The position numbers and the translations under genes are program-made. A DNA stretch of 64,000 bases, taken from Phanerodontia chrysosporium. Lineage: Eukaryota; Basidiomycota; Agaricomycetes; Polyporales; Phanerochaetaceae. Each line of letters starts with the position of its first letter. The stretch's first letter is position 1. The notes beneath the pieces are model-generated. The model ran no database searches. It saw nothing but the letters and a program-made list of their open reading frames with translations, and was not told the DNA's origin. Below are positions 1 through 12,100 of this stretch, one piece after another. The DNA is taken from positions 1,171,103-1,235,102 of the forward strand of contig MJGA01000008.1 in NCBI GenBank assembly GCA_001910725.1. The letters run 5' to 3'.

Positions 1-2252
1 GCTCATGCTGTTGCAGATCCGTGGACACCTGCAGCCCTTGGCACGCCCCCGGCTCCGGGCAGCGCCATTGCCCCTCCTGCTCGCGCTCCCACCGCACCAC
101 CCAATATATATATTCTTTTCGTACGTGACGCCAACAGCCCAATCGCCGCAGGGCACATGCCTGTCCCTGCGCTGCGGCCAATCGGCGCGCGGCGCCTCCG
201 GGCGGGGCAAGGCGCGCAGTGGGCAGAGGGAACGAGAAAATCCGCGCGTATATTGTTTCCATCAGGCGCACGGTGTTTACGTGCGCGCGGGTCGAACCCG
301 TGCGTGTTTACAGCACCGGCTCGCTTCTAGCTCGTCCAGCGTCGCAGGCCACGCTTTCCTGCGCGTTCTCGAGATGTCGTGAGGGCAGCGGAGCACGTGT
401 CCGGGGAGCCCGTGTTCTGGAGCGTTGGACGCGAGGTGGCGCGCGCACGGTGCAGCGTCGAGCGTGGCCCGCGCGCGTGTCTGCGCACCGCGGGATTCTA
501 GGGTGTTCTCGTCGCGTGACGGGGAATGGCGGGGTGCTTGCGATTTGCGCGTACAGCCAGGGCCTGCGCCGCCGCCACTTGTGCCCGCGGCAAGGGCAAG
601 GACAGAAAAACCACATCCGCCCGGACTCCGATGGCGGAGGCCGCCGCACGTACATGTTTGCCCCTGCGAGTTTCCTGCGCCGTTTCGCCGCGCCGCGAAC
701 ATTCTGCGCGGATTCTCCCTGGGAATTTGTTTGAGTTGGTTCTGGATTCGTGCGGGCCTCGCAAGCACATACATACCGTAAACGGCCGCAGCGCTGACAG
801 ATCAGCTCGCGCTGTCCGAGAAAAGACAGAAATGCACACACGCGCGCGCGTGCAGAATGTTTGTGATGCAGCACGCGCGATATATTGCTGAGACAAGGCA
901 CGCGCGGGAGGGCGGTCTAGAGGGCGGGGACGTTCCTCCGCGGGGTGCGGGGACGCAGACTCGGTACTGCACCCGCGCGCGTGCGCCCGCCTCTGCATCA
1001 GCCAGCACGCAAAACAGACGGCAATGGCGCAGGGGTGCCCGCATGCAGAGATCGTGCGTAGGCCGCGTCCCGCGTCCACTGCCGCGCCCTCTGGTGTCGC
1101 GTGACAGGCCCAGCATTCCCCTGCGTCGAGCCTCGCGGCGGCTGCATTCCGCCCTCGCAGGCCCAGCCGCCGCGTCGGCTGGCGTGCTCCTTGAGGGTGC
1201 CGAATAGAGCAACTGGGCCCGCCTTCGGCCGTGCCCGCGCACGCGCCCCAGTTCTGTGCTCTGCCCATTCCGAGAGGGGCCCCCTCGAAGTGACTGGGAG
1301 CCTGCGCGGACGGCACACGCACGCGTGCGCTGCAAACGAGGGAAGACGTCTCCCACTCGGGGGCAGTGCGTAGCACACGCAGCGCAAAAGATGACGTGCG
1401 CGCAGGCGAATTTGAGCAACAGAGGCCGGCATCGGCAGCGCTCCCGTCGCGCCGGGCATCACAACCTTGGCTCGACCACGCGCCGTGCCCGGCGAGCTAC
1501 GGTCGAAGCGCGCGGGCCCTGGCCAATCGCCGGCCGCCGCGCCGAGGGCCAATGGCGGGGCTGGCCAGACGAGACGCGATCCCTTGCAGCCACCCAAAAG
1601 CCTCGCATCGCGCCCGTCCTCGAGCTCGTCGCTGCTCGTCGCTCGCAGGATCCGCGGTCCCTGCGCTGCCGGCCCTGTGCGCGCTGGGAATGTCCCTCTG
1701 GTCACTGCCCTTGGCGACGCGCCGTCCACAGCCCTTCGCGGAGGTTCAGACACGCCAGTAGGCTCTTATATGCCGCGTACGTCCGCACCGACGAATCAGC
1801 TGCCCTCGCCTGCGTCGGCCAATACGATCACGCGTGGCACTTTCCCGTTTCATTTCGTGTGCGTTTTTGCGCGAATATGGCAGCTGGGAGGGCCAGGTGT
1901 GGACGACCAATGGGCGTCGCCCTCCGCATGCATAGCTTGCAGCCTGCTGCTCGCTCCGTGTCTTTGCGGTAGCCGTGGTGTGCTCAAAGACATGGAAACA
2001 TGTACAATACTGTCCCTGCACGAGGCATGTGGCGAGGCGCGCCAAACTCAGAGGGAGCTCTCGTAGGCATGATGGCTCGAGCGGGGGACCCCTTGCTACG
2101 CGGTGCTCCAACGGCACATCCTGCACTGCACGTGGGTAAGGCCTCTGCACGGTGGTGGACGGACGCGACAGCTGCTGGAGGACACTGCATATCTCCGGCT
2201 GACATACGCAAGAAAGGGCGGTATATAGCCGACAGCTCGACCAACAACCCAT
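1..2252. other. GC-rich stretch without a supported gene
   Basis: The region is markedly GC-rich and has overlapping open frames on both strands, as expected by chance at this composition. None shows a recognisable domain or a convincing exon-intron structure. A frame on the + strand is open from the left edge to about position 350, so the tail of a gene lying to the left cannot be excluded. The rightmost part lies downstream of the transcription factor gene that ends at 2253. Confidence 0.5.
832..854. repeat. Alternating purine-pyrimidine tract (CA/CG)
   Basis: Twenty-three bases alternate strictly purine and pyrimidine, with a CA run passing into a CG run. Such tracts are the classic Z-DNA-prone type. 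It lies in a non-coding GC-rich region. Confidence 0.6.
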
Positions 2253-5200
2253 CTACCCAAGATGCGCATTATGCATGCCCTGCGGCACCGCCCCACCCAC
2301 AGCAGCCAGCTCCGCGACATACCCACCGGGCTCGTACATCCCGCCCGCGGTGCCGCCGCCCCGCACAGACGCGGCCGTCGCGTAGAAGCTGTCCGTCGGC
2401 GACGGGAAGCGCGTCTGGTGGTACGACGTCTGCGGGAGCGCCTCGACGAACTGCGCGCCGCAGTGGTTCGCGAGGAAGTCGTACACCATCTTCTTGTACC
2501 GGTCTGCGACAATGGCGTTGGTGAGCACGGCGCGGACGTGTGTATGTGGGGGGGAGGCAACGCACATGCGAGCGGCATCCGTTCGCCCGCTTTCGCGAGC
2601 ATCGAGCTGTGCGCGGCCGCGCACGTCAGCATGGGGTGGGCAGAGTGGAGCAGCGGAAGGGCGTACTGCACGTAGGCGATCTCGGCCTGCAGCACGAGCG
2701 ACTGCTCGAGGTTGTGCGTCTCGTTCGCGGCGCGGAGGGCGCGGATGAGCACCCGGCCGCAGGCGTTCCACGCCAGCTGTGCGCGCGGGGTCAGCCGTGC
2801 TCCTAGGGAAAACGCAGTGTGGGAGGCGGGCACGCACGATGGGCAGGTGGTCCAGCAGCGCGAGGTCATAGCTCGTCGAGCCGATCGCGTACATGAGGTC
2901 TAGGACGCCGCGCGCAGCCGCGAGGAGCTTCGGCACGGACGCGTCGCGCGGCGACGCCATGCGCGCGTGCGGCTCGTGCAGCAGGATCTGCGCCCTGGGC
3001 AGCGCCAGCATGTCAGCGGGGTGCCCCGGTAGGACAGCCGGGTGGGTTCACGCACAGATACGCGCCGCAGTTCGCGGCATACAGGTACGCGTCCACCATC
3101 TCGTCCTGCACCGGGTCGCGCAGGTGCGAGGGGAACGACGGGCGGAACGCGGTGACGAGCGCGTCGAGCTCCTTGAATGCGGGCGACGCGCGCGGGTCGT
3201 ACGTCGCGGGCGGCTCGATGACCGCTGCCGCGGTGTACAGGCTCGCGTCGCCCTGGTAGTACCGCCCGCGGAAGCGCAGATTGAAGTTCTTGACGTGCGA
3301 GAGCAGGATCGCGGTCTTGATGAAGAGCACGAAGGAGTCCGTTTGGGTGGGCACGTGCGAGAGGAACATGCGCTTGTCGTGCGACCATTGGCGTTCCCGG
3401 ATGTCGACGTGGGCCTGTGGTAGGAGAAAACATTCAGGCTGCTTCTCATGCAGGATCGGACGACACATCATACCCCCTGCTCGTACGCATCCCCGCGGAC
3501 AGGAAGCAGCTGACAGACGTCCAGGTCGTCAAGTGCCATAGCAAAGCTATGCCCACACGCCTGCTGCCGCTCCAACGCATACGCTGCCAGGCGGAGACAT
3601 GAGCGAACTGTGCAGTAGCAGGCAGCGCAAATTCTCGCCCACCGATCCAAAACGCGTTCCGCCGCATCTCGGTTTCGATCACCGTCTGGGCATCCGATAC
3701 AATCGAAGGCGGCTTCTCCTTGTCTGTCGCCAGTGCTTCTGTCACAAAGTGGAACGGCGCGGCCATGTTCAGCCCGCAGGGCGCGAGGGAGCGGACGGAA
3801 TGCCCCGACGAGATGTATGACTGCAGAGAGTCCTCTGAACTGGATAATTTCACGCATGATGTGCGGTGAGACTGACCTCAGACCATCTTCCCGCGCTGGA
3901 CTCAGTACGTGCATGAAAGAGTCGATCAGGGGCTTACCGTGCTTGGATGAGGTAAAACCACGTCAGGATAATTTGGGCTACCCACCGCAATCAGCTTGCC
4001 ATCGACAGTCAAGACGCACAGGCACAGACACACCTTGCAGACATTCTATGATATTATCTCCCCGGTCCGCAGCAGCCTCGTTTGTCGTCTTCGCCAAGTT
4101 CGCCTGGACCTCCGCAAAGGAGTCCGGCCGCCGCTCGTACGAGCGCCACCTGCCGGAGAAGAGCTCGTCAACGGTGAAGAACTGGCCACTATCTGCGAAA
4201 GAAGTACGGTTTCAGGAGGGATTGCACAAGAACAACGAGCGGGGCTCACGTGGATACCGGCTCCTTGGCTGGATGGGCGGCTGTGGGATTTCGGCGGTGT
4301 ACAGGCTGCCGACGGCGCACATCGCGTGCAGGACACCGAGGAAGGGAAAGTGTGGGTCGGTCGGATGCAGGTCGAGTGAGGCTAGGAATGTTGGGCCGTG
4401 GAATAGCCGTCCGGCGTGCATGTTGAACGCGAAAAATGCATGAACACTTCGGATAGCAAGTCAACGTCGTGACGAAGCGCAGTGAGTGCATGACCTACAG
4501 GTGTCTCGTGATCAAAGGGTCGGGAAGCTGCTCTGGCCAGCCCATAGCCAAAAGCTGCGCTTTCCTGCTATTAGAAATGGGTATTATAGCGGTCTGGTCG
4601 ATATCAGCCACGGGTGTGCTTCGTGTGATCAGAGTATCCAAGATCGGTGATGCCTAGTCCCGAGTTATCATGTTCGATAGTGGTCAGAGGATCATAGTAG
4701 GACTGCGCCGAGTTAGTATGTGGCGTCAAGGTCTAGTGGGCATTGTTTCAGTTCATTGAGCGAGTAGTGCGCCACACGAGAAACTTACCGTGCTAGGTGA
4801 TAGTGGCTGTGAGGATGGGCCAGTCATCGGCGACATCTACATGGAGCGCCTGATATAAGGCTGCGACAGATAATATTCATAGCCACCCACTCACGTATGA
4901 AGGAGACAGCGACGCAGAAGGGGAAGCATGGTTTGCCCCAATGCCATCTGCATCTGGGACAACAATGCCTCCAGTTCGCCTGAGGGGTAGTTCCTCAGTG
5001 TTACAACGCCTGAGCCGGGTCGGAAGACACAGCCTCCACTCACTGATCCTGGTTTCAAGCCTTTGTACATTGTTCGAAGACTGCTGTTGCTCTTTCTCTG
5101 TATGTGTGTCAGATGTCTCTAACGGCCGTTCGACAGGAGCGCTCGCCTTTCTCATCGCCATACGTGCATTCGGGCTCTTCAGTGATGGCGGCGCCCTCCA

Positions 5201-5590
5201 CGGCGTGAGCACGAGCATACGCGTGTGACCTCACGCACGTCGAGCAAGGCCTCTGTGAGTCGCTGTAATGACTGCATTTCAGTGCGTCGGTGCATCGAAA
5301 GTTGATAGTCTGACTTGCCACTTCTACATGACATCAACAGAAACCGCGCTGTCAGGAACGTTCACATCAGGCACGACAACCATGACACTCACTAGTTTGC
5401 GCTTACGACACTGTTGGCACGCCTAGAATGCGTTATGGTTCAACTCTGGAGAAGCAGAGGTGTGCATAATGCACATCGGTCAGTCCGACCTTACACATAC
5501 CGTATTACGCTTTGGTCCATGGACAGGGACGGGGTTTTTGAAGATCGCTGCCGCTGCCGCTAGGTCTTCTGGGGAGTTCGGAGAAAACAT
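2253..5590 (-). CDS. Zn(2)-Cys(6) fungal transcription factor, possibly damaged
   Basis: A many-exon gene for a binuclear zinc cluster regulator. Exon 1 (5590-5501) starts MFSPNSPEDL. Exon 2 (5422-5393) gives the first half of the zinc cluster, ACQQCRKRKL. The next exon carries KCSHYSDSQRPCSTC and EPECTY, then a coiled-coil linker (VQRLETRISELEALLSQ, joined over an intron). The middle homology region follows (GRLFHGPTFLASL, CAVGSLYTA, PCGLNM, EMRRNAFW, ALDDLDVCQLLP, TDSFVLFIK, FNLRF). The last exons join cleanly at 3414-3056, 2994-2838, 2776-2566 and 2504-2253. The 5' half is irregular: no AG precedes the third Cys codon, the frame slips after EPECTY, and a T run near 4430 needs one more T. 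These may be sequence errors or real decay. It is nuclear and DNA-binding by family; targets are unknown. It is divergent from pex13. Confidence 0.8.
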
Positions 5591-5885
5591 ACCACACAAG
5601 ATATGGTCCTCAGATTATTCGGATAGATGCCGTAGGAGACAAGAGGATGGAGGAGTGACGTGAAGCGTGAACCCCGCGGATGCTGGTGCGCGCGTCTCAG
5701 ACCAGCCAGCCTCCGCTTGAGCCGCCTCGAAGCCACGTGGCGAGCCGGCGGCACTGAGTCCGGCAATCTTCCTGCACCCAGTAGCCGGAGCAGGATATTG
5801 TCTTGGCGCCTCTCCCCGCTTCGTGGCTTGTCCTCCGCACCATCGCCGCCGTTCGAGGGCCTCCTGTGAAACATCGACCTCTGGC
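5591..5885. promoter_or_regulatory. Divergent promoter between zinc-cluster factor and pex13
   Basis: These 295 bases separate two start codons that point away from each other, so both promoters must lie here. I see no strong TATA box or named factor site. Confidence 0.5.
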
Positions 5886-7105
5886 ATGCCTTCACCACCA
5901 AAACCTTGGGAGAGAGCAGGTGTTACGACTGCAACGCCCGCCTCGACGACCGCGACGACCACCTCTGCCACCATGTCACAATCGACCACATCGCCCTCTT
6001 CACAGCCATCCTCAACATCACAGTCCACTGCGCCGCCCTCGGTGCCTGCGAGACCCGCGGCGTTACCGGGCACAAGCATCGCACCTGTTCCTGCTCCTGC
6101 TGCGACTGCTCTGACAAATCCATCGCCGTACGGGTATGGCAATACTGCGTACTCACGCTTCGGCTCGACATATTCACCATACGGCATGAACTCCATGTAT
6201 GGCGGCGGGTACGGTGGATATGGCGGATACGGTGTAGGAGGCTACGGAGGCTACGGAATGAACAGCATGTATGGGCCTGGGATGGGCATGTACGGGCAAC
6301 CACCACCGTTCGATCCCAACAACCCATCGCTCACACAGACCCTGGAGTCCACGACCCAACATACGTTCGCACTCTTGCACTCAATAGTGCAGACTTTCTC
6401 GGGCGTCGCCCAGATGCTCGAGTCGACCTTCATGGCGACCCACTCCTCGTTCTTCGCTATGGTCGGCGTCATCGACCAATTCGGGCAGCTCAGGAATGCA
6501 CTAGGCAGCGTGCTGGGCCTGTTTGGTCTCGTGCGGTGGATGAAGGACCTCCTCACAGGCCGATCAGGCTCTGCGTCTCTCCGTGGGGAGTTCAGGGAGT
6601 TCGTGAACGGCCGGCCGGTGCAGGGCCCGAGCGGCCACCCGCACCAAAAGCGAGCAAGAAGCCGCTCATCATCTTCCTGCTCGCGATCTTCGGCGTGCCA
6701 TACGCCATGCACAAGCTCGTCCGTATTCTCACGGAGAGGCAGCAGCAGCAGGCACAGCTCATGGCTGGCCCCGCTGCGCTCCCCCGCTCGACCCCTCGCA
6801 GCTCACGTTCGCCCGCGCGCTCTATCCTTTCGAGGCGTCGTCTCCGCGGAGCTCTCCCTCAAGGAGAATGAGATTGTTGCCATCATGGGCAAGCTGGACC
6901 CAGCAACTGGCCAGGAGGTCGATCCACGTCTTGAGGTACGTAGCGCTGATTTTCTCACGCTGTCGCTCCTGATATTGTTCATCAGGTCGAGAGCGAGTGG
7001 TGGAAAGGGCGTACAAGGGAAGGTCGAGAAGGCTGGTTCCCGAAGAAGTGGGTACAAGTCCTCGAGCGGCGGAAACCAATCGAAGAGGTCAAGAAGGTCG
7101 ATTGA
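5886..7105 (+). CDS. pex13: Peroxisomal membrane protein Pex13 (peroxin-13)
   Basis: Pex13 is the peroxisomal docking-complex subunit that receives the PTS1 and PTS2 import receptors. The start MPSPPKPWERAG is the usual Pex13 opening. A Ser/Thr/Pro/Ala-rich stretch is followed by a Gly-Tyr-rich segment (YGGGYGGYGGYG, about 6195-6300), then the conserved membrane region (THSSFFAMVGVIDQF, SVLGLFGLVRWMKDL and a hydrophobic IIFLLAIFGVPYAMH). The C-terminal SH3 domain shows FARALYPFEA, ENEIVAIMG, ESEWWKGR and EGWFPKKWV. One intron, 6936-6985, gives an in-frame join inside the SH3 domain. Three single-base slips (near 6620, 6770 and 6835) interrupt the frame, each at a G or C run and each repaired by one added base. 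An essential single-copy gene broken three times is more easily a sequencing artefact than a pseudogene. Confidence 0.93.
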
Positions 7106-7362
7106 GTATGTGTGCGGGTGGAGTCGTCGATGGGGTTTGTTGGATAATTTGGCGGTCGGGACCGGGTCTAGTCTGTACACTACATTCTCACTTCCATACT
7201 GTACTAACGCGTTACTCTCGAAGTTGTCGAGTACATGGAATTATTTGTGCCAACGGCTCGTAGAATACATAGCTTCAAGGTATCACATCAGCCAATTCGA
7301 GGTCGTTTAACAAGTATGTCCGGAGTTCAACGCATGGCTCCTCACTCCGTGAGATGATCCAC

Positions 7363-7739
7363 CTAATACGATTCCATCGTCGTTTGTAAGCTGCATAGAA
7401 GGTGGGCGAGCAAGACGTACCAGGCGTGAAGGACACCAGGAATCCATCCCAAGATCCACAGAAGGATATTAATCCAGAAGTCTGTCAACCGCCATAAGCT
7501 TATTCGAGCAACTGCGTAAATCATGAAGACAAACCAGCAGCAAGTCCCCTCTCTGCAGAACGAGACAGTTAGCACTCGCAGCAGGGGCCGGACTATTCTA
7601 CGCACTGAAGAATACAGCCAGAGGAGGAATAAATCTACAGAAACATGGTCAGCCCCCTACCTCCACGCACGGACGCGAGTACTCACATAGCCACGAAGTA
7701 CAGTAGAACGTCGTGAGTAGGTGAGACAACGTTAGTCAT
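7363..7739 (-). CDS. Pmp3-like small membrane proteolipid
   Basis: A small spliced gene for a Pmp3/SNA-type plasma-membrane proteolipid, a family that affects membrane potential and cation tolerance. Start MTNVVSPTHDVLLYF is followed across introns by the family core: PPLAVFFKRG, then DFWINILLWILGWIPGVLHAWYV. The joins are donor gtgagt after 'gctat', donor gtgcgt after 'ttca', and donor gtttgt before the DFWIN exon. Two hydrophobic helices are evident. The exact C-terminus is unsure, because a further donor (gtacgt) follows the HAW codons. The gene is convergent with pex13, with 257 bases between. Confidence 0.85.
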
Positions 7740-9193
7740 GGCGGATCGTAAGTGTCGTGAGTTTGTGGGTGTGGTGGTAGTATGGGTTCAAGTTAGATAG
7801 CCAGCCTTCATGCTGCGACACTATTCTTATAGCAGTGCAGATGCCGGGACTCGCCAGTTCACTGCGTCATCGCGGAGGCTTACCGGGCGCTGGCGTAGAG
7901 CTTATGCGAGTAAGTAGAAACAAGTTCCCACGCTTACAAGCTATGAATGTGCTCCAGCGTATCGCTTTTGCACAATGGTCCGTCCCGCCTTACGGGAAGC
8001 ACTCCGGCTGCCTCACCACATGCTTGTCGGGCCCTCGCATTGGTTGCCCACGCACTGGCCGTGAAACTCTACGGGAGGAGTAGGCGGCGCCACGAAGACG
8101 CCTTTGATGCGCCCTGGACCCTGACGAACGCGTCGGCATGGGCGCTTGACCGCCCAGCTTTCTTTTCTCTCAAGCGCTTCCACAGCCTACTACCAGCGTG
8201 CAGCTGCGACATACGGTGCAACGGCGACTCTTCTCTCTCTATATTATCGCTGTGCTTATGCCCGAGAGTGACGTATACGCTGCTATTCTCTGATGCTTGC
8301 TCGGCGGATTAGCAGCCCGTTCGCCACATCGGAGCGAGGAGGAGCGCGGAGCCCGCGTTCCCTCATCCATGCCAGTCGCAATCTGTAATGCAATGCGTGT
8401 AGCCGTATGAGGGATGCTCTGTGCAGGCGAGATGTTGTCGAAACCAAGTGAGTTCGTCGTTTCCTGACGTTGCCACTTTGCTAGGGTCTACGATAGACTA
8501 CGTACGCTTTCCCCGAAGCATCTGCGGTGAGTATTCGCCGAATCTGTGTTCCTGTGCTGGTCCTGTAACAGCAATACTCTCCTTCGGAGCTCAGGGCGGA
8601 CAAGCTTGTGTATGCCCAATACCATGACAGTCATAACGTCAGTTGTGCTCCAGCGAAAGCATACGATATGAACGACACGTTCCATGAGCGTGGGATCTGC
8701 GGTTCGGCGTAGTGGGCGGGAGAGTTCAGAGACCTACGGACCGGGCCAGCTTATACTTCCTTGGTACCTGTCTTTCCCGCTGACCGGTTACGTACCCCAG
8801 CCCAATAATGAATATAAGTCAGCAGTCGACAATTCGGTATCTCCTGAAGGCAAACTCTCTCGCTACTCTAGCTGCGATTGCTGCGAAATGCCACTCGTAA
8901 AGATGTTCGACAACTACAAGAACACCATTCGTTTGCATTCGCATGACCAAGAGAGATGTAGGCATGAGTGCGGTCGGATTATTCTACAACAAGTGCGTTG
9001 ATCCTCTGAGGTGTGGACGATTACAACATACAACAGTTTGTGTACAGGTCCCATGGGTACTATGCTGACAGTCAGGTTGCGCAATAGGTATACAAGACAG
9101 GAATGAAGGGTATCCAATGCAAGACAGCCGCTCTGTGAACATCGTCAAAGTCGACTCACGGACCGCATAAGCAGTGAAACTCACGGGAGATGT
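7740..9193. other. Intergenic, nothing recognised
   Basis: About 1.45 kb with only short open frames and no family signature on either strand. It holds the promoter of the Pmp3-like gene at its left end and the 3' flank of the coiled-coil gene at its right end. Confidence 0.5.
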
Positions 9194-12100
9194 TCAGAAA
9201 AGCGACGAGCTCGACTTCATCAATAGCTCGTTCAGGCTGCGAACAACCTGGCCAGCGCCCTCCTTGACCTTCTCGCGTTCCTCGCTGCGGACCTTGGACA
9301 ACAGCTTCGTCTCGAAGCGATCGGGATGCCACCGCCTGATATGCTCCTTGATGCGGTCCTTCTCGGACTTGTCCGACGGGATATACGCGTTGAGGACGTA
9401 TGCACCGATGGCGGCCGTGGTCAGCTCCTCCGGGGACGAGGGCTTCTTCAGCACGGGCCAGGCAAAACTCGCCCAGCCCAGCATATCTAGCGTCGGGATC
9501 CGCAACCACATGCGTTCGTGCTCTTCGAACAGACGCAGGACGTCCTCCTTCGTCATGACCTTTCCCGCGCGAGCGAGCCGTTCGCGTTCGAGCCGCTCCT
9601 GCTCGCGTTGGAAGGCCTCGGCTTGTCGGCGCGCCTGCTCTGCTTGACGCTCCCTCCATGCTCGTTCGCGGTCGTCATCGCTGGTGAACCTCGCGGAGTC
9701 CGCTGGATTGAAGGGGTTCGCAGTCGTCGGTCGCCATCCCGGAGCATTCCTGGCATTACTCGCGGTCGCCGAACTCGCGGAAGTCTGGGAGCTAGTGCCG
9801 GATTTGTTGGAGAAGGTGGAAGACGCGTAGGACCAGCTCGAAGATCCGGTGCTGCTCGTAGACGCGGTGCTTGCAGAGCTAAAGCGATTGTTGCCTGAGC
9901 TGGCGTACGGGTACGATTGCGAGGCGGAGGAATACGGCGTCCCGAGCGTGGCGCGTCAGGACTATTCGCAAAGCTTTCCTGACGCTTACGCTGCTCCTCC
10001 ATGCGGCGCTGCTGCTCCTGAGCCTGCCGCTGGAGCTCTTCCTGTTTGCGAGCGAACTCGGCCAACCGCCTCGCCTCCTCGAGCTTCTGGGCCTCGAGGC
10101 GCTTTCGGGCTTCCTGGGCCTCCTGCTGGCGGCGGAGCTCCTCCTTCTGCTGCGCGATTGCCTCTGCTTTGCGCTGTTCCTCGAGGGCGGCTTTGCGCCG
10201 TTCCTCCTGGGCTAATGCCTCGGCAGCACGCCGCTCCTTCGCGAGAGCCTCGACTTTGCGCCGCTCGTCCTCCTGGGCCTGCAGTTGGACGCGGCAGAGC
10301 TCCTCCTGCTCGGCGAGGTCTCGGGCTTTCTGCTCTTCCTCGCGCTGCAACCGCGCGGCTAGGGCCTCCGCATCGCGACGAGTCTCCTGCTGCCGAAGAA
10401 GGTCGGACTGTATGCGCTGTTGCTCAGCTATCAGCTCTTCGTAATGCCGCTTCTCGTTGCGAGCAAGGTCGGTCAGATACTCCTCAGTACGCCTTTGCTC
10501 TTCTTGACGTCTGAGCTCAGCTTCCCTTCGCTCAAGCTCGGCAGCCCTCGCGCGGAGGTCTTCTTCGAACTTGGCTCGTTCGGCGTCCTTCTCCTCTGCT
10601 CGCTTGCGCGAGTCTTCCTCGTCCTGCTGGCGCCGTTCGAACTCTGCTCGGAGGTGCTCGAGCTCTTCTTCTTGCTGGCGAAGTTCTTCGACGGCTACGT
10701 GACGTTGATGCGCCTCCCGACGCATGCGCTCAAGTTCATCTTCTCGTCGCCGAATCACCTCCTCTCTGCGACGCATCTCCTCTTCCCTTTTGCGAAGCTG
10801 ATCCTCGCGGATCCGGGCCTCTTCCGCTCGCTGTCGCGCTTCATCTGCCCTCTGCTTCGCCTCCTCTGCCCTCTCTCGCGCGTCGTCTTCTCGACGTCGC
10901 GCGTCCTCCTCCTTCCTCCTCGCGTCTTCTTCCTTCTTTCTGGCATCCTCTTCCTTCCGCCTCGCATCCTCTTCCCGTCTCCTAGCCTCTTCCTCCTTCC
11001 GCCTCGCGTCCTCTTCCTTCCGTCGCGCGTCCTCCTCTTTCTTCTTCAACTCCAGAGCCCTCTTGCGGGTTTCCTCCTCAATCTTCTTTAGCTCCTCCAC
11101 CAGCCGCTCCACGTCTTCCTCCTTCTTGCGGGCCTCTTCCTCGATCTTCCTCGCGTCTTCCTCCATTCGCCTGGCATCTTCCTCCATCCGTCGCGCGTCT
11201 TCTTCCTTCTTCCTTGCATCCTCTTCCTTCTTCCTCGCGTCCTCTTCCAACTTCCTCGCGTCCTCCTCCTTCTTCCGTGCTTCCTCCTCCAACTTCCTCG
11301 CTTCTTCCTCCTTGAGCATGACCTCCAACTCCCGTCGACGCGCGATGTCTTCTTTCTTGCGAACTTCCTCCTCTTTCTTGCGGGCTTCCTCTTCCTTCCT
11401 ACGAGCTTGTTCTTCCTTCTTGCGAGCTTCTTCCTCCTTCGCGCGGGCTTGCTCCTCCTTGCGGCGAGCCTCGTCCTCCTTGCGAGTGATCTCCGCTTCT
11501 TTCTGTCGCAGCTCTTCCTCCTTTCGCATCGCGTTCTCCTCACGCTGGCGCAGCTGGTCGTCATAGTCGAAGATACCATCCCACTCGCCGTCTTCGAGGT
11601 CGGACTGGTCAGACCCTTGCGACATCTCCTCATACGTCTGCATCGGCCACTCCTCGGTGACGGGGTCGACTGGGATGTCGGGCAGCGCAGGATGGGAACG
11701 GGAGGACGACCTGCCCGAGCGGTGCGAGCCTGTCGAGGTCCGCCTCGTGTACCCACCCGGGGGACGACCGTAATACATGCGGGCAGACACCGGGCTCCTG
11801 GACGGCTGGCGTGTTCGCTCCTCGATGCCAAAAGAAGGCTTCCGGCCCATCGCACGCCCCATACTCGCAACGGGAGAGTTCTTTGGCCACTCGAGCGAGC
11901 TCGGACTCGGCGAGCTATTCGACTCTTCTATGACATGCGATGGCGATCGTATCGGGATGCCCTTTGTATCATCCAGGTCGAAACGACGTAACGAGCTGCT
12001 CGCGTACACATGAGGGCGGTAGGACTCTGGTGTCTGAGGAAAATCGGGAGTCTGGGGAGAGTTGGCTGGCAAGGACGTCTGACTCGCACGAGACTCTGCT

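Noticed and set aside
1..2252. Several open frames of 100-290 codons on both strands
   Set aside because: They overlap heavily, are rich in Arg/Ala/Pro/Cys as expected from GC-rich noise, and show no motif or consistent splice pattern.
8684..9001. 105-codon frame in the 7.7-9.2 kb spacer
   Set aside because: No recognisable family and no supporting upstream or splice structure.
10420..11990. Long + strand frames rich in Leu/Ser/Phe opposite the coiled-coil gene
   Set aside because: They are the antisense of the Glu/Lys/Arg repeat (ctcttcctc reads as Leu/Phe/Ser) and have no independent support.
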